From an uncultured Spirochaetales bacterium (GTDB lineage Bacteria > Spirochaetota > Spirochaetia > Sphaerochaetales > Sphaerochaetaceae), in NCBI GenBank assembly GCA_949293335.1, contig CASFDA010000013.1:186001-250000 (forward strand): a stretch of 64,000 bases of DNA, given 5' to 3'. The translations under genes were made by a program, and so were the position numbers. Positions 26,596 to 35,317 of the stretch are shown piece after piece; position 1 is the first letter of the stretch; each line of letters opens with the position of its first letter. The notes under the pieces are model-generated. The model made no database searches and was not told where the DNA came from. It saw only the letters and a list, made by a program, of their open reading frames with translations.

Positions 26596-27228
26596 ATGGA
26601 AATAAAGAGTGTTTTTGATAAATCTTTCGCCCCTTACGGAGCGATACTGGATTATCTGGATACGAAGACTCTTCTTGAACGTATGGATAAGGTAGATTAC
26701 AGAGAGGGAGTCAGCTATGAGCCATCGATGGCAGAACTAGAAGAGGATCCAATATTTGATTGTCTGAGAGAAAGCACATTTGGCGGAATGCCGATTGAGA
26801 TCGGTTTATGCTGGGGACATAACACGAAGCTCAATTGCCTGGAATACCACAGGGACAGCGAGATAAATATCGGGATCGGCGATTTCATCCTCCTCCTGTC
26901 CAAAAAAGAAAACATAGTTGCAGGGAAGCTGGACACATCTACCGTTCAGGCATTCAGGGTTCCCGGTGGTGTTGCTGTTGAGGTTTATGCCACTAGTCTT
27001 CATTATGCTCCCTGCAGTGCGAGGAAAGAGGAAGGTTTTAAAGTGGCGATAGTTCTTCCAAAAGGAACTAACGAAGAGAGGCCGGACTTTCCGATCCGTT
27101 GCTATGAAGATAGTCTGATGACAGCAAGGAACAAATGGCTTTTGGCTCATAGCGAGAGCTCTGAGGCTGAAAATGGTGCGGTTGTGGCCCTGACAGGCGA
27201 TAACATAGATATTAAAAATCTTATATAA
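26596..27228 (+). CDS. DUF4867 family protein
   Basis: 210-residue cytoplasmic protein of the uncharacterised DUF4867 family, which travels with sugar isomerases and kinases. Characteristic are FGGMPIEIGLCWGHNTKLN, LEYHRDSEINIG and AFRVPGGVAVEVYATSLHY; the scattered His and Glu in a small beta-rich protein suggest a cupin-like metal site. ATG 26596 is 8 bases after GGAGG. It may be a mutarotase or lyase-like accessory in this pathway; that is inference. Confidence 0.7.
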   Translation: MEIKSVFDKSFAPYGAILDYLDTKTLLERMDKVDYREGVSYEPSMAELEEDPIFDCLRESTFGGMPIEIGLCWGHNTKLNCLEYHRDSEINIGIGDFILLLSKKENIVAGKLDTSTVQAFRVPGGVAVEVYATSLHYAPCSARKEEGFKVAIVLPKGTNEERPDFPIRCYEDSLMTARNKWLLAHSESSEAENGAVVALTGDNIDIKNLI

Positions 27229-27245
27229 AACAGTAGGAGGGAAAA

Positions 27246-28718
27246 ATGAAAAATATTCCAGAAATAAAACTTGGTCTTATTGCAGTAAGCAGGGGATGTT
27301 TTCCTAAGGAGCTTTCTGAAAGAAGGCGTGACGCAATCAAAAAGGCCTACAAAGGCGATCTCTATGCATCTGATATTATCGTGACGACAGAGCAGGATGC
27401 GCTTGCTGCTGTTGAAGATGTAAAGAAGAACGGAGTGGATTCTCTTGTTGTGTTCCTAGGCAATTTTGGTCCGGAGACTCCAGAGACACTTATCAGTGAA
27501 TATTTTGACGGTCCCATCATGTATGTGGCAGCCGCAGAAGGAGATGGAGATCTTTTTGATGGAAGAGGTGATGCATACTGTGGCCTTCTCAACTGCTCAT
27601 ACAACCTAGGACTCAGGGGGAAGAGAGCTTATATTCCGGAACACCCAGTTGGAAGGGCTGAAGACCTGGCAAAGAGGATCGAGGAGTTTGTTCCTGTAGC
27701 AACAGCAATCGTAGGACTGAAGAATCTGAAGATCATTGCATTCGGACCACGCCCAGATGATTTTCTGGCATGCAACGCTCCTATCAAGGCTTTATATGAT
27801 CTTGGTGTCGCAATTGAGGAAAACAGCGAGCTCGATCTCCTTGCTGCATACAACAAGCATATGGGGGATGAAAGAATACAGGCAAAAGTGAAGGAAATGG
27901 AGACCGAGCTTGGGCCTGGAAACAAGTACGCAGGAATCTTGCCGCGTCTTGCCCAGTATGAACTTACACTTCTTGATTGGGCAGAGGAGCATAAGGGGAA
28001 CAGGAAATATGTGGCCTTCGCCAACAAATGCTGGCCTGCATTCCAGACGGAATTCAAGTTCGTGCCATGCTATGTCAACAGCCGCCTGACACAAATGGGA
28101 ATACCCGTCTCCTGCGAAGTTGATATATATGGTGCACTATCTGAGTATATCGGACTATGTGTCTCAGGGTGTCCTGTCACTCTTCTTGATATCAATAATA
28201 CAGTTCCGCAGAGTATCTATGATAAGGCTATCAAGGGCAAATATGACTGCCAGCTAGAAGAAGTGTTCATGGGTTTCCACTGTGGAAATACATCATGCAG
28301 CCTATTGAAGAATCCTCATATGGGTTATCAGCTCATAATGAAGAGGGACCTTGAGCCAGAACTTAAGGAACCCGATATCACAAGAGGAACGATGGAAGGG
28401 AATATCAAGGCAGGTGATATCACATTCTTCCGCCTGCAGAGCAGTGCTGATACAAGCCTCAAGGCATATGTTGCTGAGGGTGATGTACTCGATGTTGATT
28501 GCGAGAGCTTTGGATCGATCGGAGTATTCAGGATTGCCGAGATGGGCCGCTTCTACCGCCATGTGCTTGTTGAGAAACAGTATCCACATCATGGAGCAGT
28601 GGCTTTCGGGCATTATGGAAAAGCTCTATTCTCTGTATTCAAGTATCTTGGAATTGCTGATATTTCATATAATCAGCCAAAGAGCTTGCCGTATAAGAGC
28701 GAAAATCCGTTTGCTTGA
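27246..28718 (+). CDS. L-fucose/L-arabinose isomerase-like protein
   Basis: 490-residue member of the fucose/arabinose isomerase fold, which interconverts aldoses and ketoses with Mn2+. Candidate metal ligands are Glu in CEVDIYGALS, Asp in LLDINNT and His in HHGAVAFGHYGK near the C terminus, in the expected order. It is shorter than FucI (about 590 aa). AGGAGG precedes the start. With the kinase upstream it would feed a ketose to phosphorylation; the sugar is not determined. Confidence 0.75.
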   Translation: MKNIPEIKLGLIAVSRGCFPKELSERRRDAIKKAYKGDLYASDIIVTTEQDALAAVEDVKKNGVDSLVVFLGNFGPETPETLISEYFDGPIMYVAAAEGDGDLFDGRGDAYCGLLNCSYNLGLRGKRAYIPEHPVGRAEDLAKRIEEFVPVATAIVGLKNLKIIAFGPRPDDFLACNAPIKALYDLGVAIEENSELDLLAAYNKHMGDERIQAKVKEMETELGPGNKYAGILPRLAQYELTLLDWAEEHKGNRKYVAFANKCWPAFQTEFKFVPCYVNSRLTQMGIPVSCEVDIYGALSEYIGLCVSGCPVTLLDINNTVPQSIYDKAIKGKYDCQLEEVFMGFHCGNTSCSLLKNPHMGYQLIMKRDLEPELKEPDITRGTMEGNIKAGDITFFRLQSSADTSLKAYVAEGDVLDVDCESFGSIGVFRIAEMGRFYRHVLVEKQYPHHGAVAFGHYGKALFSVFKYLGIADISYNQPKSLPYKSENPFA

Positions 28719-28740
28719 AAATCAAAAGACATAACAGAAG

Positions 28741-28776
28741 GCACTCAAGCAGGAGTCAAATGCTTGGGTGCTTTTT
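28741..28776 (+). terminator. terminator of the sugar operon
   Basis: GCACTCAAGCA (28741-28751) pairs with TGCTTGGGTGC (28761-28771) with one G-U pair, followed by T5. Confidence 0.92.
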
Positions 28777-28864
28777 ATATGACTTGGCCGTGAGTTTTCA
28801 CTATGAAATACAGGAGATGTAAAGGAGCGCAACGCCAAAGATAGAATCCCTTAATTTTGCCTGA

Positions 28865-29575
28865 TCAGAACCAGATCCATGCCATCGATATTGCAATCAT
28901 GAAGATTGCCCAGACAAAATCATAATATTTTACTGAAAGATTGAGATAGTATGTTCTACTTGCAGTTCCATCAAATCCTTTGGATTCCATCGCCATAGCG
29001 ACATTCTCAGCCCAATGCAAAGCATTCACCAGAGCTGTAAATAGGGGCTTTGCTGACCATGGCCAGAGCTTCAGTCCTCTTACTTCAAGTGCAAGTTTTA
29101 TCTGACAGTATTCTCTTCTGATCATAGGCAGCAGATTCCATGCGGCCAGCACACCATATGCGAATTTTGCATCAAGATGACATTGTTGCATCAGGCTATA
29201 GACAAAAGCCTGTGGATTTGTAGTGAAAGAGAATAGCATACCCAAAAACGCGTAAGCATATATCCTGAGGGCAACTGCCAATGCGTCATGCATATTTGAA
29301 GCGTTCAATGATGCCACGAGAAAATTGCGGGAACTATCAAGGACTTCCTTATCGTTTCCGCCGCGAAGCAAAAGCGCGGTGAATATGCTCAGTGCCGCCA
29401 GCGTGGCTGGAAGCAGCACGCTTAGCACTTTCTTGCTCATGCATCCAGATACAAGCATTGAGAGAAAGCATATTGCGATGATTATTGCATTCCAGAATAC
29501 GGAAGGACTGAAGGAGATTACGAGAGCCGAAATAAGGATCGTGATGACTTTAACCGATGGATTTATCTGTCTCAT
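28865..29575 (-). CDS. ykoC: ECF transporter T component YkoC
   Basis: Energy-coupling transmembrane subunit of the thiamine-precursor importer, 236 aa with five or six hydrophobic segments. AAWNLLPMIRREYCQIKLALEVRG contains the Ala-Arg-Gly-type coupling region (at about residues 155-180) used to contact the ATPase. The start at 29575 follows GGGAG and overlaps the ykoD end by 26 bases; a Met at 29587 is possible. Last gene of ykoFEDC. Confidence 0.82.
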   Translation of the reverse strand: MRQINPSVKVITILISALVISFSPSVFWNAIIIAICFLSMLVSGCMSKKVLSVLLPATLAALSIFTALLLRGGNDKEVLDSSRNFLVASLNASNMHDALAVALRIYAYAFLGMLFSFTTNPQAFVYSLMQQCHLDAKFAYGVLAAWNLLPMIRREYCQIKLALEVRGLKLWPWSAKPLFTALVNALHWAENVAMAMESKGFDGTASRTYYLNLSVKYYDFVWAIFMIAISMAWIWF

Positions 29576-30944
29576 ATATTCTCCCATTTCTGATTCTCCA
29601 GATTTTATTTGCATAAAGAGTTGCAAGATCCTCATCATGTGTCGAGAAAATTACAGAAAGACCTTTCTGGATTCTTTCTGCCAGACCTTTCATGATAGCG
29701 GCAGTAGATGGTGTGTCCTGTCCATATGTCGGTTCATCAAGAAGCAGCAATCTCTGATTGCCCGCTATCATGGAGATGACTCCTAATTTCCTTTGTTGTC
29801 CCTGACTGAGCATATAAGGTGAGTATCTGGAATAATTGGCAAGGCCAAATAAAGTTAATAGGCTAATATCTGCAGGCTTTGCCTCTTCCGCTACGGTGGA
29901 TGCAATAAACTGATTTGACGGGTTCTGGAAGACAATTCCTATGCTCTTGTAGATATCTTGTCTTTTATACGTTTTGAGGTCATTGTCATCGATGATTATT
30001 GAGCCTTCGTAAGGCTTTATTCCAAGCAGTGTCAGGAATAAGGTTGTTTTTCCACTGCCTGATGGTCCAAGAAGGGCAATCATATCACCAGCTTTCACAG
30101 ACAGGCTTGGAATCTCAAGGACTGTTTTCTCTTTCTTGCTATGTTTTATTGAGACCGCTTTGAGGCTCAAGAATGGCTTCGTATCTGGAAAAGAAGGGGA
30201 GATGACAGGTACATAATAATCTTCATACTTTTTAAGCGAAGGGTATGATATGCCATCTGATAATATCTTCCCTTTCTCTCCCAGGACTATCCATCGAGGG
30301 GAAAAACCTATCCAGTTTTCTGCTTTATGATCGATTGCGATGATTGTTGTCTCTGGATTCTGGCGCTGCTTCTGCTTCAGCAACTGTAAAAACGAATCTC
30401 GTGAGACACTATCCAAATTGGCAAATGGTTCATCAAGCACCAGTACCTTGCTATCAAGTATCATTGCAGCACATAGGCTTGCTTTCTGTTTTTCTCCTCC
30501 TGAAAGGATTGAGAATGGTTTATCTAGAAGATCTGAAACTGAATACGTAGCTGCAAATTCCTCAATCTTCGAATCCATCTCTTCAGCTTCTACCTTTGCG
30601 TTCTCGAGACAAAATCTCAGCTCATCCCTTAAATTGCCCATACAGAACTGAAGATCGGGGTTCTGGAATACTATTGCGATCTTTCCCCTTCTTTCCCTTG
30701 GAGGAACATCCTTTATCTCTGAGCCATCAATCTTTATAGATCCATTTATGAGGAACCCGCCGTTTTCGGGGTAAAGTCCGCAGATGAGGTTTGCCAGTGT
30801 GCTTTTCCCGCATCCGCTTTCTCCGAGTATCACAACGGTTTCCCCTTCTTTGATATCCAGAGTAAAATGCTCCAGAATGTTCCTCTCGCTCTTTTCGAAG
30901 TAACGGAAGGTGATATCGTCAATCAGGCAGACATTATTTCCCAT
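29550..30944 (-). CDS. ykoD: ECF transporter ATPase with two ABC domains (YkoD)
   Basis: 464-residue duplicated ATP-binding subunit. Domain 1 has GESGCGKST, SGGEKQKASL and VLDEPFANLD; domain 2 has GPSGSGKTT, LSQGQQRKLG and LLDEPTYGQD, so both sites look competent. The start at 30944 overlaps the ykoE end by 11 bases; the frame further upstream overlaps ykoE and lacks family character. Powers uptake through YkoE/YkoC. Confidence 0.93.
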   Translation of the reverse strand: MGNNVCLIDDITFRYFEKSERNILEHFTLDIKEGETVVILGESGCGKSTLANLICGLYPENGGFLINGSIKIDGSEIKDVPPRERRGKIAIVFQNPDLQFCMGNLRDELRFCLENAKVEAEEMDSKIEEFAATYSVSDLLDKPFSILSGGEKQKASLCAAMILDSKVLVLDEPFANLDSVSRDSFLQLLKQKQRQNPETTIIAIDHKAENWIGFSPRWIVLGEKGKILSDGISYPSLKKYEDYYVPVISPSFPDTKPFLSLKAVSIKHSKKEKTVLEIPSLSVKAGDMIALLGPSGSGKTTLFLTLLGIKPYEGSIIIDDNDLKTYKRQDIYKSIGIVFQNPSNQFIASTVAEEAKPADISLLTLFGLANYSRYSPYMLSQGQQRKLGVISMIAGNQRLLLLDEPTYGQDTPSTAAIMKGLAERIQKGLSVIFSTHDEDLATLYANKIWRIRNGRIYETDKSIG

Positions 30945-31524
30945 AGCTGTCTTCGGAATCAGCTGAGATAGCATATCCCTTGAGGACACCGGCTTTTGCC
31001 AGACTGTCAGCGAGAAGCCTGCTTCCGAAACCACAGAATATGATTGCACTTATTGTTCTGATGATCAGAATAAGCAGTACAATACCTATGCTCATATTCC
31101 AGTAGCTTTGCCTTATGCCAGTCCATATGAAGCTCAAGAGAGATGCCCCGACTGCAGATAGTATCATTGTTGTCTGATCGTATTTCCTGTATTTTGTGAA
31201 AAAGAACGCCGCTTCACATCCGAGCCCCTGAATAAAGCCACTAATGAATATTATCGGTCCGAACATATTGCCCATCAGGACTTCAAGAAGCGCGGCAAGC
31301 ATCTCTGCTATGATTCCAATTCCTGGTTTGCGGATTACATATGTGATGAAAGATGCAGCCATGAACCATACACCATATATTGGCTCGTATCCCAGGATTC
31401 CCCATCCGCTAGGAGTTAGGATGCCTGTTATTGCGGTACCTAGATAGACCATGCCAAGATAAGCAACACCGAAGACAGCGGCACAGATTGCCATAAAAAG
31501 AATTTCCTTGAGTTTCCAATTCAT
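30934..31524 (-). CDS. ykoE: ECF substrate-binding membrane subunit YkoE
   Basis: S component for hydroxymethylpyrimidine/thiamine precursors, 196 aa, six hydrophobic segments. WKLKEILFMAICAAVFGVAY, then YEPIYGVWFMAA and KPGIGIIAEMLAALLEVLMG follow the YkoE pattern. ATG 31524 comes 6 bases after GAGG; a GTG at 31536 is in frame. It starts 8 bases after the ykoF stop. The TPP riboswitch upstream of the operon agrees with the substrate. Confidence 0.88.
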   Translation of the reverse strand: MNWKLKEILFMAICAAVFGVAYLGMVYLGTAITGILTPSGWGILGYEPIYGVWFMAASFITYVIRKPGIGIIAEMLAALLEVLMGNMFGPIIFISGFIQGLGCEAAFFFTKYRKYDQTTMILSAVGASLLSFIWTGIRQSYWNMSIGIVLLILIIRTISAIIFCGFGSRLLADSLAKAGVLKGYAISADSEDSYGK

Positions 31525-31532
31525 ACAACACC

Positions 31533-32156
31533 TCACTTTGCAGTCGGACTATTTACGGACAGTGTGATTTCGAAGATATAGTGGGAAAGTCTTTTTTCAC
31601 AATATTCAGCTACCCATTCGAAATAAGAGAATAGATCCTGCACATCCCCCTGAAGGATAGTTGCATAATGCGAAGAGCAGTCATAAATTCCAAGATCTAT
31701 GGATTTGTTGACTACATCTGCTATGTATTGCATGTAATTGTCGACTCCCATTGGATAGAGGGAGATTTTTGAATTCACAGGGAAGTGTATGTCTGAGATA
31801 TTTGGGGCATTGAGCAGTACGTCATCATCTGCAAGATGACTTTCTGCGTCAGTGTCTCCCGGGCAACCTTTTGACAACGTGATTTCCATAGTGCTATGTA
31901 CATCTTTTCTGTATGAGTAGATGAAGCAGGCTTTGAGCGCATCGAGTACATGACATCTTCTGCCTCGGTAGATTGTCGAGAGACGATCTGTCTTGCTCCA
32001 GATTTTGGATGTATCAACCTTGGAGACGGAAGAGAGTATGATGTCAATGAAATCATCCGTCATTGGCGAGAGACTGAAGCGACATCCCGTGATATCCTTC
32101 GATGCTCCACAACTGCCTGCACAGCAGGACCCATAACTAACATAATGTTTGTTCAT
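31533..32156 (-). CDS. ykoF: thiamine/hydroxymethylpyrimidine-binding protein YkoF
   Basis: Soluble 207-residue protein with two Ykof repeats. GCRFSLSPMTDDFIDIIL with a following KIWSKTDRLSTIYRG forms repeat one, and ISLYPMGVDNYMQYIADVV repeat two; GCPGD is also typical. A Cys-rich N terminus (CCAGSCG) is present. AGGAGG lies 9 bases before ATG 32156. YkoF binds thiamine-related pyrimidines in Bacillus; here it is the first gene under the riboswitch. Confidence 0.88.
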   Translation of the reverse strand: MNKHYVSYGSCCAGSCGASKDITGCRFSLSPMTDDFIDIILSSVSKVDTSKIWSKTDRLSTIYRGRRCHVLDALKACFIYSYRKDVHSTMEITLSKGCPGDTDAESHLADDDVLLNAPNISDIHFPVNSKISLYPMGVDNYMQYIADVVNKSIDLGIYDCSSHYATILQGDVQDLFSYFEWVAEYCEKRLSHYIFEITLSVNSPTAK

Positions 32157-32214
32157 AAAAAATGAACCTCCTGATGAAAACACAAAGAGATTCATGTCGA
32201 GTTTGTCTGCGATC

Positions 32215-32292
32215 ACTCCCTCCGCTGGTATTATCCAGATCAGGTTTTTGGGTCAGGTCTTGCCTTTCTCAGCTTTGCAGCTCCCCAGAATC
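32215..32292 (-). promoter_or_regulatory. TPP riboswitch (THI element)
   Basis: The minus strand contains, in order, GGGGAGC, GCTGAGA, an ACCTGACCC helix, the conserved AACCTGATCTGG, TAATACCAGCG and GAGGGA. These are the core elements of the thiamine pyrophosphate aptamer. It ends about 58 bases ahead of the ykoF start and should shut the operon down when TPP is plentiful. Confidence 0.95.
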
Positions 32293-32312
32293 ACTTTGAT
32301 TATCTTGGCCCG

Positions 32313-32342
32313 ACTGTAGCAGAATGCATAGCTAGATGTCAA
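32313..32342 (-). promoter_or_regulatory. promoter of ykoFEDC
   Basis: TTGACA (32337-32342) and TACAGT (32313-32318) on the minus strand, spacing 18, directly ahead of the riboswitch. Confidence 0.75.
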
Positions 32343-32783
32343 ATAGTCAGTTTCCCGGAAGAAAATTTCATATAGTGAGGCTTACTATTTATCTTCTTAT
32401 GACAATTTAGAGGAAAGTTCCAATTCAATTTATTTTAGAAATCACTTATCTTAAAACGTTATATCTATATCTGAAAACCGAGGCTCATTAAGGAAAAACA
32501 AAACTAGTACTCACATCATCCACTGTTTGCATAATTATTTGAGCTTCTGATAATCTCCAGCTTTGATAAAAGCTATTTTCTTATGAAAGCATACGCGAAT
32601 ACTCTCAATGTAATAGGTAAGTATGTGCTTTGCGATTTCTGATTTTATTTAGAATTATTTTTAATTTGATGTTTTAAAAGAGTTATTTGTGTGTACTGCT
32701 TGGTTGGAAGATTTTGGTATTGATATTGGAATCTGAAGATATGATGCGTTATCATTGTGTCGTATAAGATTGCGGGTGTAGAG
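32343..32783. other. gene-free AT-rich spacer
   Basis: Lies between the ykoF promoter and the nuclease-helicase gene. It contains AAAACGTTATA at 32453-32463, identical to part of the LacI-type site in front of the regulator at 44394, but not as a full palindrome. No gene or RNA seen. Confidence 0.4.
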
Positions 32784-34643
32784 ATGATTGTATATTCAGG
32801 TAATAAAGAGTCTTTCCAACGGGATTTGATCAATGGTGTTATTGCATCAAAAATCGAAGTCTTGTTTTCATCTTTAGGCATTCCAAGGGAGAGCCGTGCA
32901 GAGTACAGATCTTGGGAGAATTCTTTACCTAAAATCGGAATGATCATATCGAATCGGAAGATAGATGATGATGTTCAGGTTGCTCTAGAGTATCAGATAC
33001 CATTAACATCAAAACGTGTTGACTTTATGATTGGTGGCAATGATGGTGTCCGCAACAATGTTGTAATTGTAGAGTTGAAGCAATGGGAAACCTGTCGTGC
33101 TACTACTCGTGAGAATGTAGTGAAAGCTTTTACAGGAGGAGCAGAAAGGGATGTTCCTCATCCGTCACAACAGGCATATTCGTATGCAAAATTAATAGAA
33201 AATTTTAATGAAGCCGTAAGAGAGAATGATATAGGTCTTATTCCCTGTGCATTTCTTCATAATTATAAAGAGGAAAATAGAGATCAGATCTGTAATATCC
33301 GATATAAGGAAGCGCTGTCTGATGCACCTGTATTTTTGAAGGAAGATGGTTATGGATTATCGGAATTCATATCACGATATGTACCAAAGCCCGCAAAGAA
33401 AAATCTATTTGAGATACTTGAAAATGGAAAACTGAGGCCATCGAAATCATTGCAGGAAGAGGTAGGGCGTATCCTAAACGGCAATACGGAATTCGATATG
33501 ATTGACGAACAGCTAGTAGCGTACTCTACGATTCTTAAGCTTGTCGAAAACTCTGTCAATGATTCCAAAAAACATACAATAATTGTTCAAGGAGGGCCTG
33601 GAACAGGTAAGTCTGTTATTGCTATCAATCTCTTGGCAAAAATAATCAATAATGGTTTTTCATGTGCCTATGTCACGAAGACAAGTGCTCCAAGATATAC
33701 CTTCTCTGAGAGCTTGATAAAGGGAAAACATAAACTTTCCTATCTGAGAGGTTTGTTCAAAAGTGCAGGAACTTGTTATAAGTTGAATGCTGATACATAT
33801 ACCTGTCTCTTGTGCGATGAGGCGCATAGATTGACTGCGAAGTCTGGTATATATTCTAATTTGGGCGAAAATCAGGTAAAAGAAATAATCAATGCTTCTA
33901 GAATCAGTGTATTCTTCGTGGATGAAGGACAGATAGTTCATGTTAGGGATATTGGAACAATTGATGAGATAAAAAAGCAGGCAGAGGCTCTTGGTGCCAT
34001 AGTACATTGCAATGACAGCCTGAAGCTCACTTCCCAGTTCAGATGCAATGGATCCGATGGATATATAGCTTTTCTTGATGATGTTCTGCAAATCAGACAT
34101 ACGGCGAATTACTCATATTTTGATCTGGACTATGATATTGAAGTTTTTGATGATGCATGTGAGATGAGAGATGCACTTCGAACAAAAAATACTAATAACA
34201 AAGCAAGGATGATTGCAGGTTACTGCTATCCATGGCTCAGCCAAAATGACAAATCAAAGATGGATATCATTCTTCCTGGAGGTTTTAAAGCTCAATGGAA
34301 TTTCACTACAGAACAGTTTGCGACGGATCCAGATTCATTTGAACAAGTCGGATGCATCCATTCTACGCAGGGACTGGAATTTGAGTATGTTGGAATAATC
34401 ATAGGTCTGGACATGGTATACAAAAACAATGAAGTTGTTACTGACTATACAAAGAGGGATCGCAGGGACTCCTCTATACCGAGGGGGAAAACACAAGAAG
34501 ATAGGGTTCTTGCCGATAAAATCATCCGGAATACGTATAAGACATTACTCTCAAGAGGACAGAAGGGATGTTATATTTATTGTCAGGACAATGCATTAAG
34601 GGATTACTTCAAAAAAAGATTATCTGCTGCCGGAAAGGGCTAA
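32784..34643 (+). CDS. PD-(D/E)XK nuclease-helicase, DUF2075/Schlafen-like
   Basis: 619-residue two-domain protein. Residues about 70-110 show a PD-(D/E)XK-type nuclease core (VDFMIGG, then VVIVELKQW with the Glu-x-Lys pair). After residue 250 comes a superfamily 1-like helicase of the DUF2075 kind: Walker A GGPGTGKSVIA, Walker B LLCDEAHRL, TSQFRCNGSD and STQGLEFEYVG. The family start MIVYSGNKE supports ATG 32784 over the GTG at 32757. It stands next to a CRISPR locus and has an AT-rich flank, so a defence role is likely but unproven. Confidence 0.82.
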   Translation: MIVYSGNKESFQRDLINGVIASKIEVLFSSLGIPRESRAEYRSWENSLPKIGMIISNRKIDDDVQVALEYQIPLTSKRVDFMIGGNDGVRNNVVIVELKQWETCRATTRENVVKAFTGGAERDVPHPSQQAYSYAKLIENFNEAVRENDIGLIPCAFLHNYKEENRDQICNIRYKEALSDAPVFLKEDGYGLSEFISRYVPKPAKKNLFEILENGKLRPSKSLQEEVGRILNGNTEFDMIDEQLVAYSTILKLVENSVNDSKKHTIIVQGGPGTGKSVIAINLLAKIINNGFSCAYVTKTSAPRYTFSESLIKGKHKLSYLRGLFKSAGTCYKLNADTYTCLLCDEAHRLTAKSGIYSNLGENQVKEIINASRISVFFVDEGQIVHVRDIGTIDEIKKQAEALGAIVHCNDSLKLTSQFRCNGSDGYIAFLDDVLQIRHTANYSYFDLDYDIEVFDDACEMRDALRTKNTNNKARMIAGYCYPWLSQNDKSKMDIILPGGFKAQWNFTTEQFATDPDSFEQVGCIHSTQGLEFEYVGIIIGLDMVYKNNEVVTDYTKRDRRDSSIPRGKTQEDRVLADKIIRNTYKTLLSRGQKGCYIYCQDNALRDYFKKRLSAAGKG

Positions 34644-34652
34644 GCCTTTTTT
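34634..34652 (+). terminator. terminator of the nuclease-helicase gene
   Basis: AAAGGGC and GCCTTTT form a 7-bp stem with a TAA loop that includes the stop codon, followed by T6. Confidence 0.6.
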
Positions 34653-35317
34653 GATGTGTATTTAAATTTGTAGTATATGTTTTCTAAATAATATATTTGA
34701 ATAATTGAATCATGGATTCTTTTGCTGAAATACAGTTTCCGATTTTGATCACTTTAATCTTCAGGGATAGTTTTTGCTGGTCTCGTTACGTTAGACCTAA
34801 TTATTAAGTCTGAATATAAAATTGCCATTGTTCCAAGTCTATTTGTGAAATAACAGGCACAGAATTGAGCTTTTCATCATCATGTTATAAATAAAGCATA
34901 ATTATTTATATGCCTGTCACAGTTCTCTGAATTCATCTTCTAGCTTTGTATGGCTCATCTTGATTTTTTTGTGGCCACTTGCGCCAAAGACTTGTTACTG
35001 AGTCAATGGAGAGGATTGCCATTTTATAAAGCATTATTTTGGTTGGAGTAGATCAAGGTGTGTTAGATTCCTTCAGTATAAGGAAACTTTGTGCATCAGG
35101 TGTGCCTAAAATGAGTAATTAAATTTTAAAATTTAAGAACAGTAGGACAGTATATGTCATATATGAGATGAGAAAATAAAAATAAGGAGAGTAGAATTAG
35201 GGCTATCTATAGGAACAACGTAGGTTCAATGTGTTTGCATGAATAAATCGTGAGCTAGATATATTTGGTAGAAGGCAATGTGTTTAGCAAGGTTTATGGC
35301 ATTGACGGAGATTTGAT
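34653..35317. other. 665-bp gene-free stretch before cas3
   Basis: AT-rich; no frame of note, tRNA or repeat. A small dyad ATATG-T-CATAT lies at 35152-35162. The cas operon promoter must be here or just upstream, but I cannot single out a convincing one. Confidence 0.4.

Noticed and set aside
32453-32463. AAAACGTTATA as a further LacI-type operator
   Set aside because: Matches part of the regulator's own site but is not palindromic and is far from a matching gene; probably chance in AT-rich DNA.
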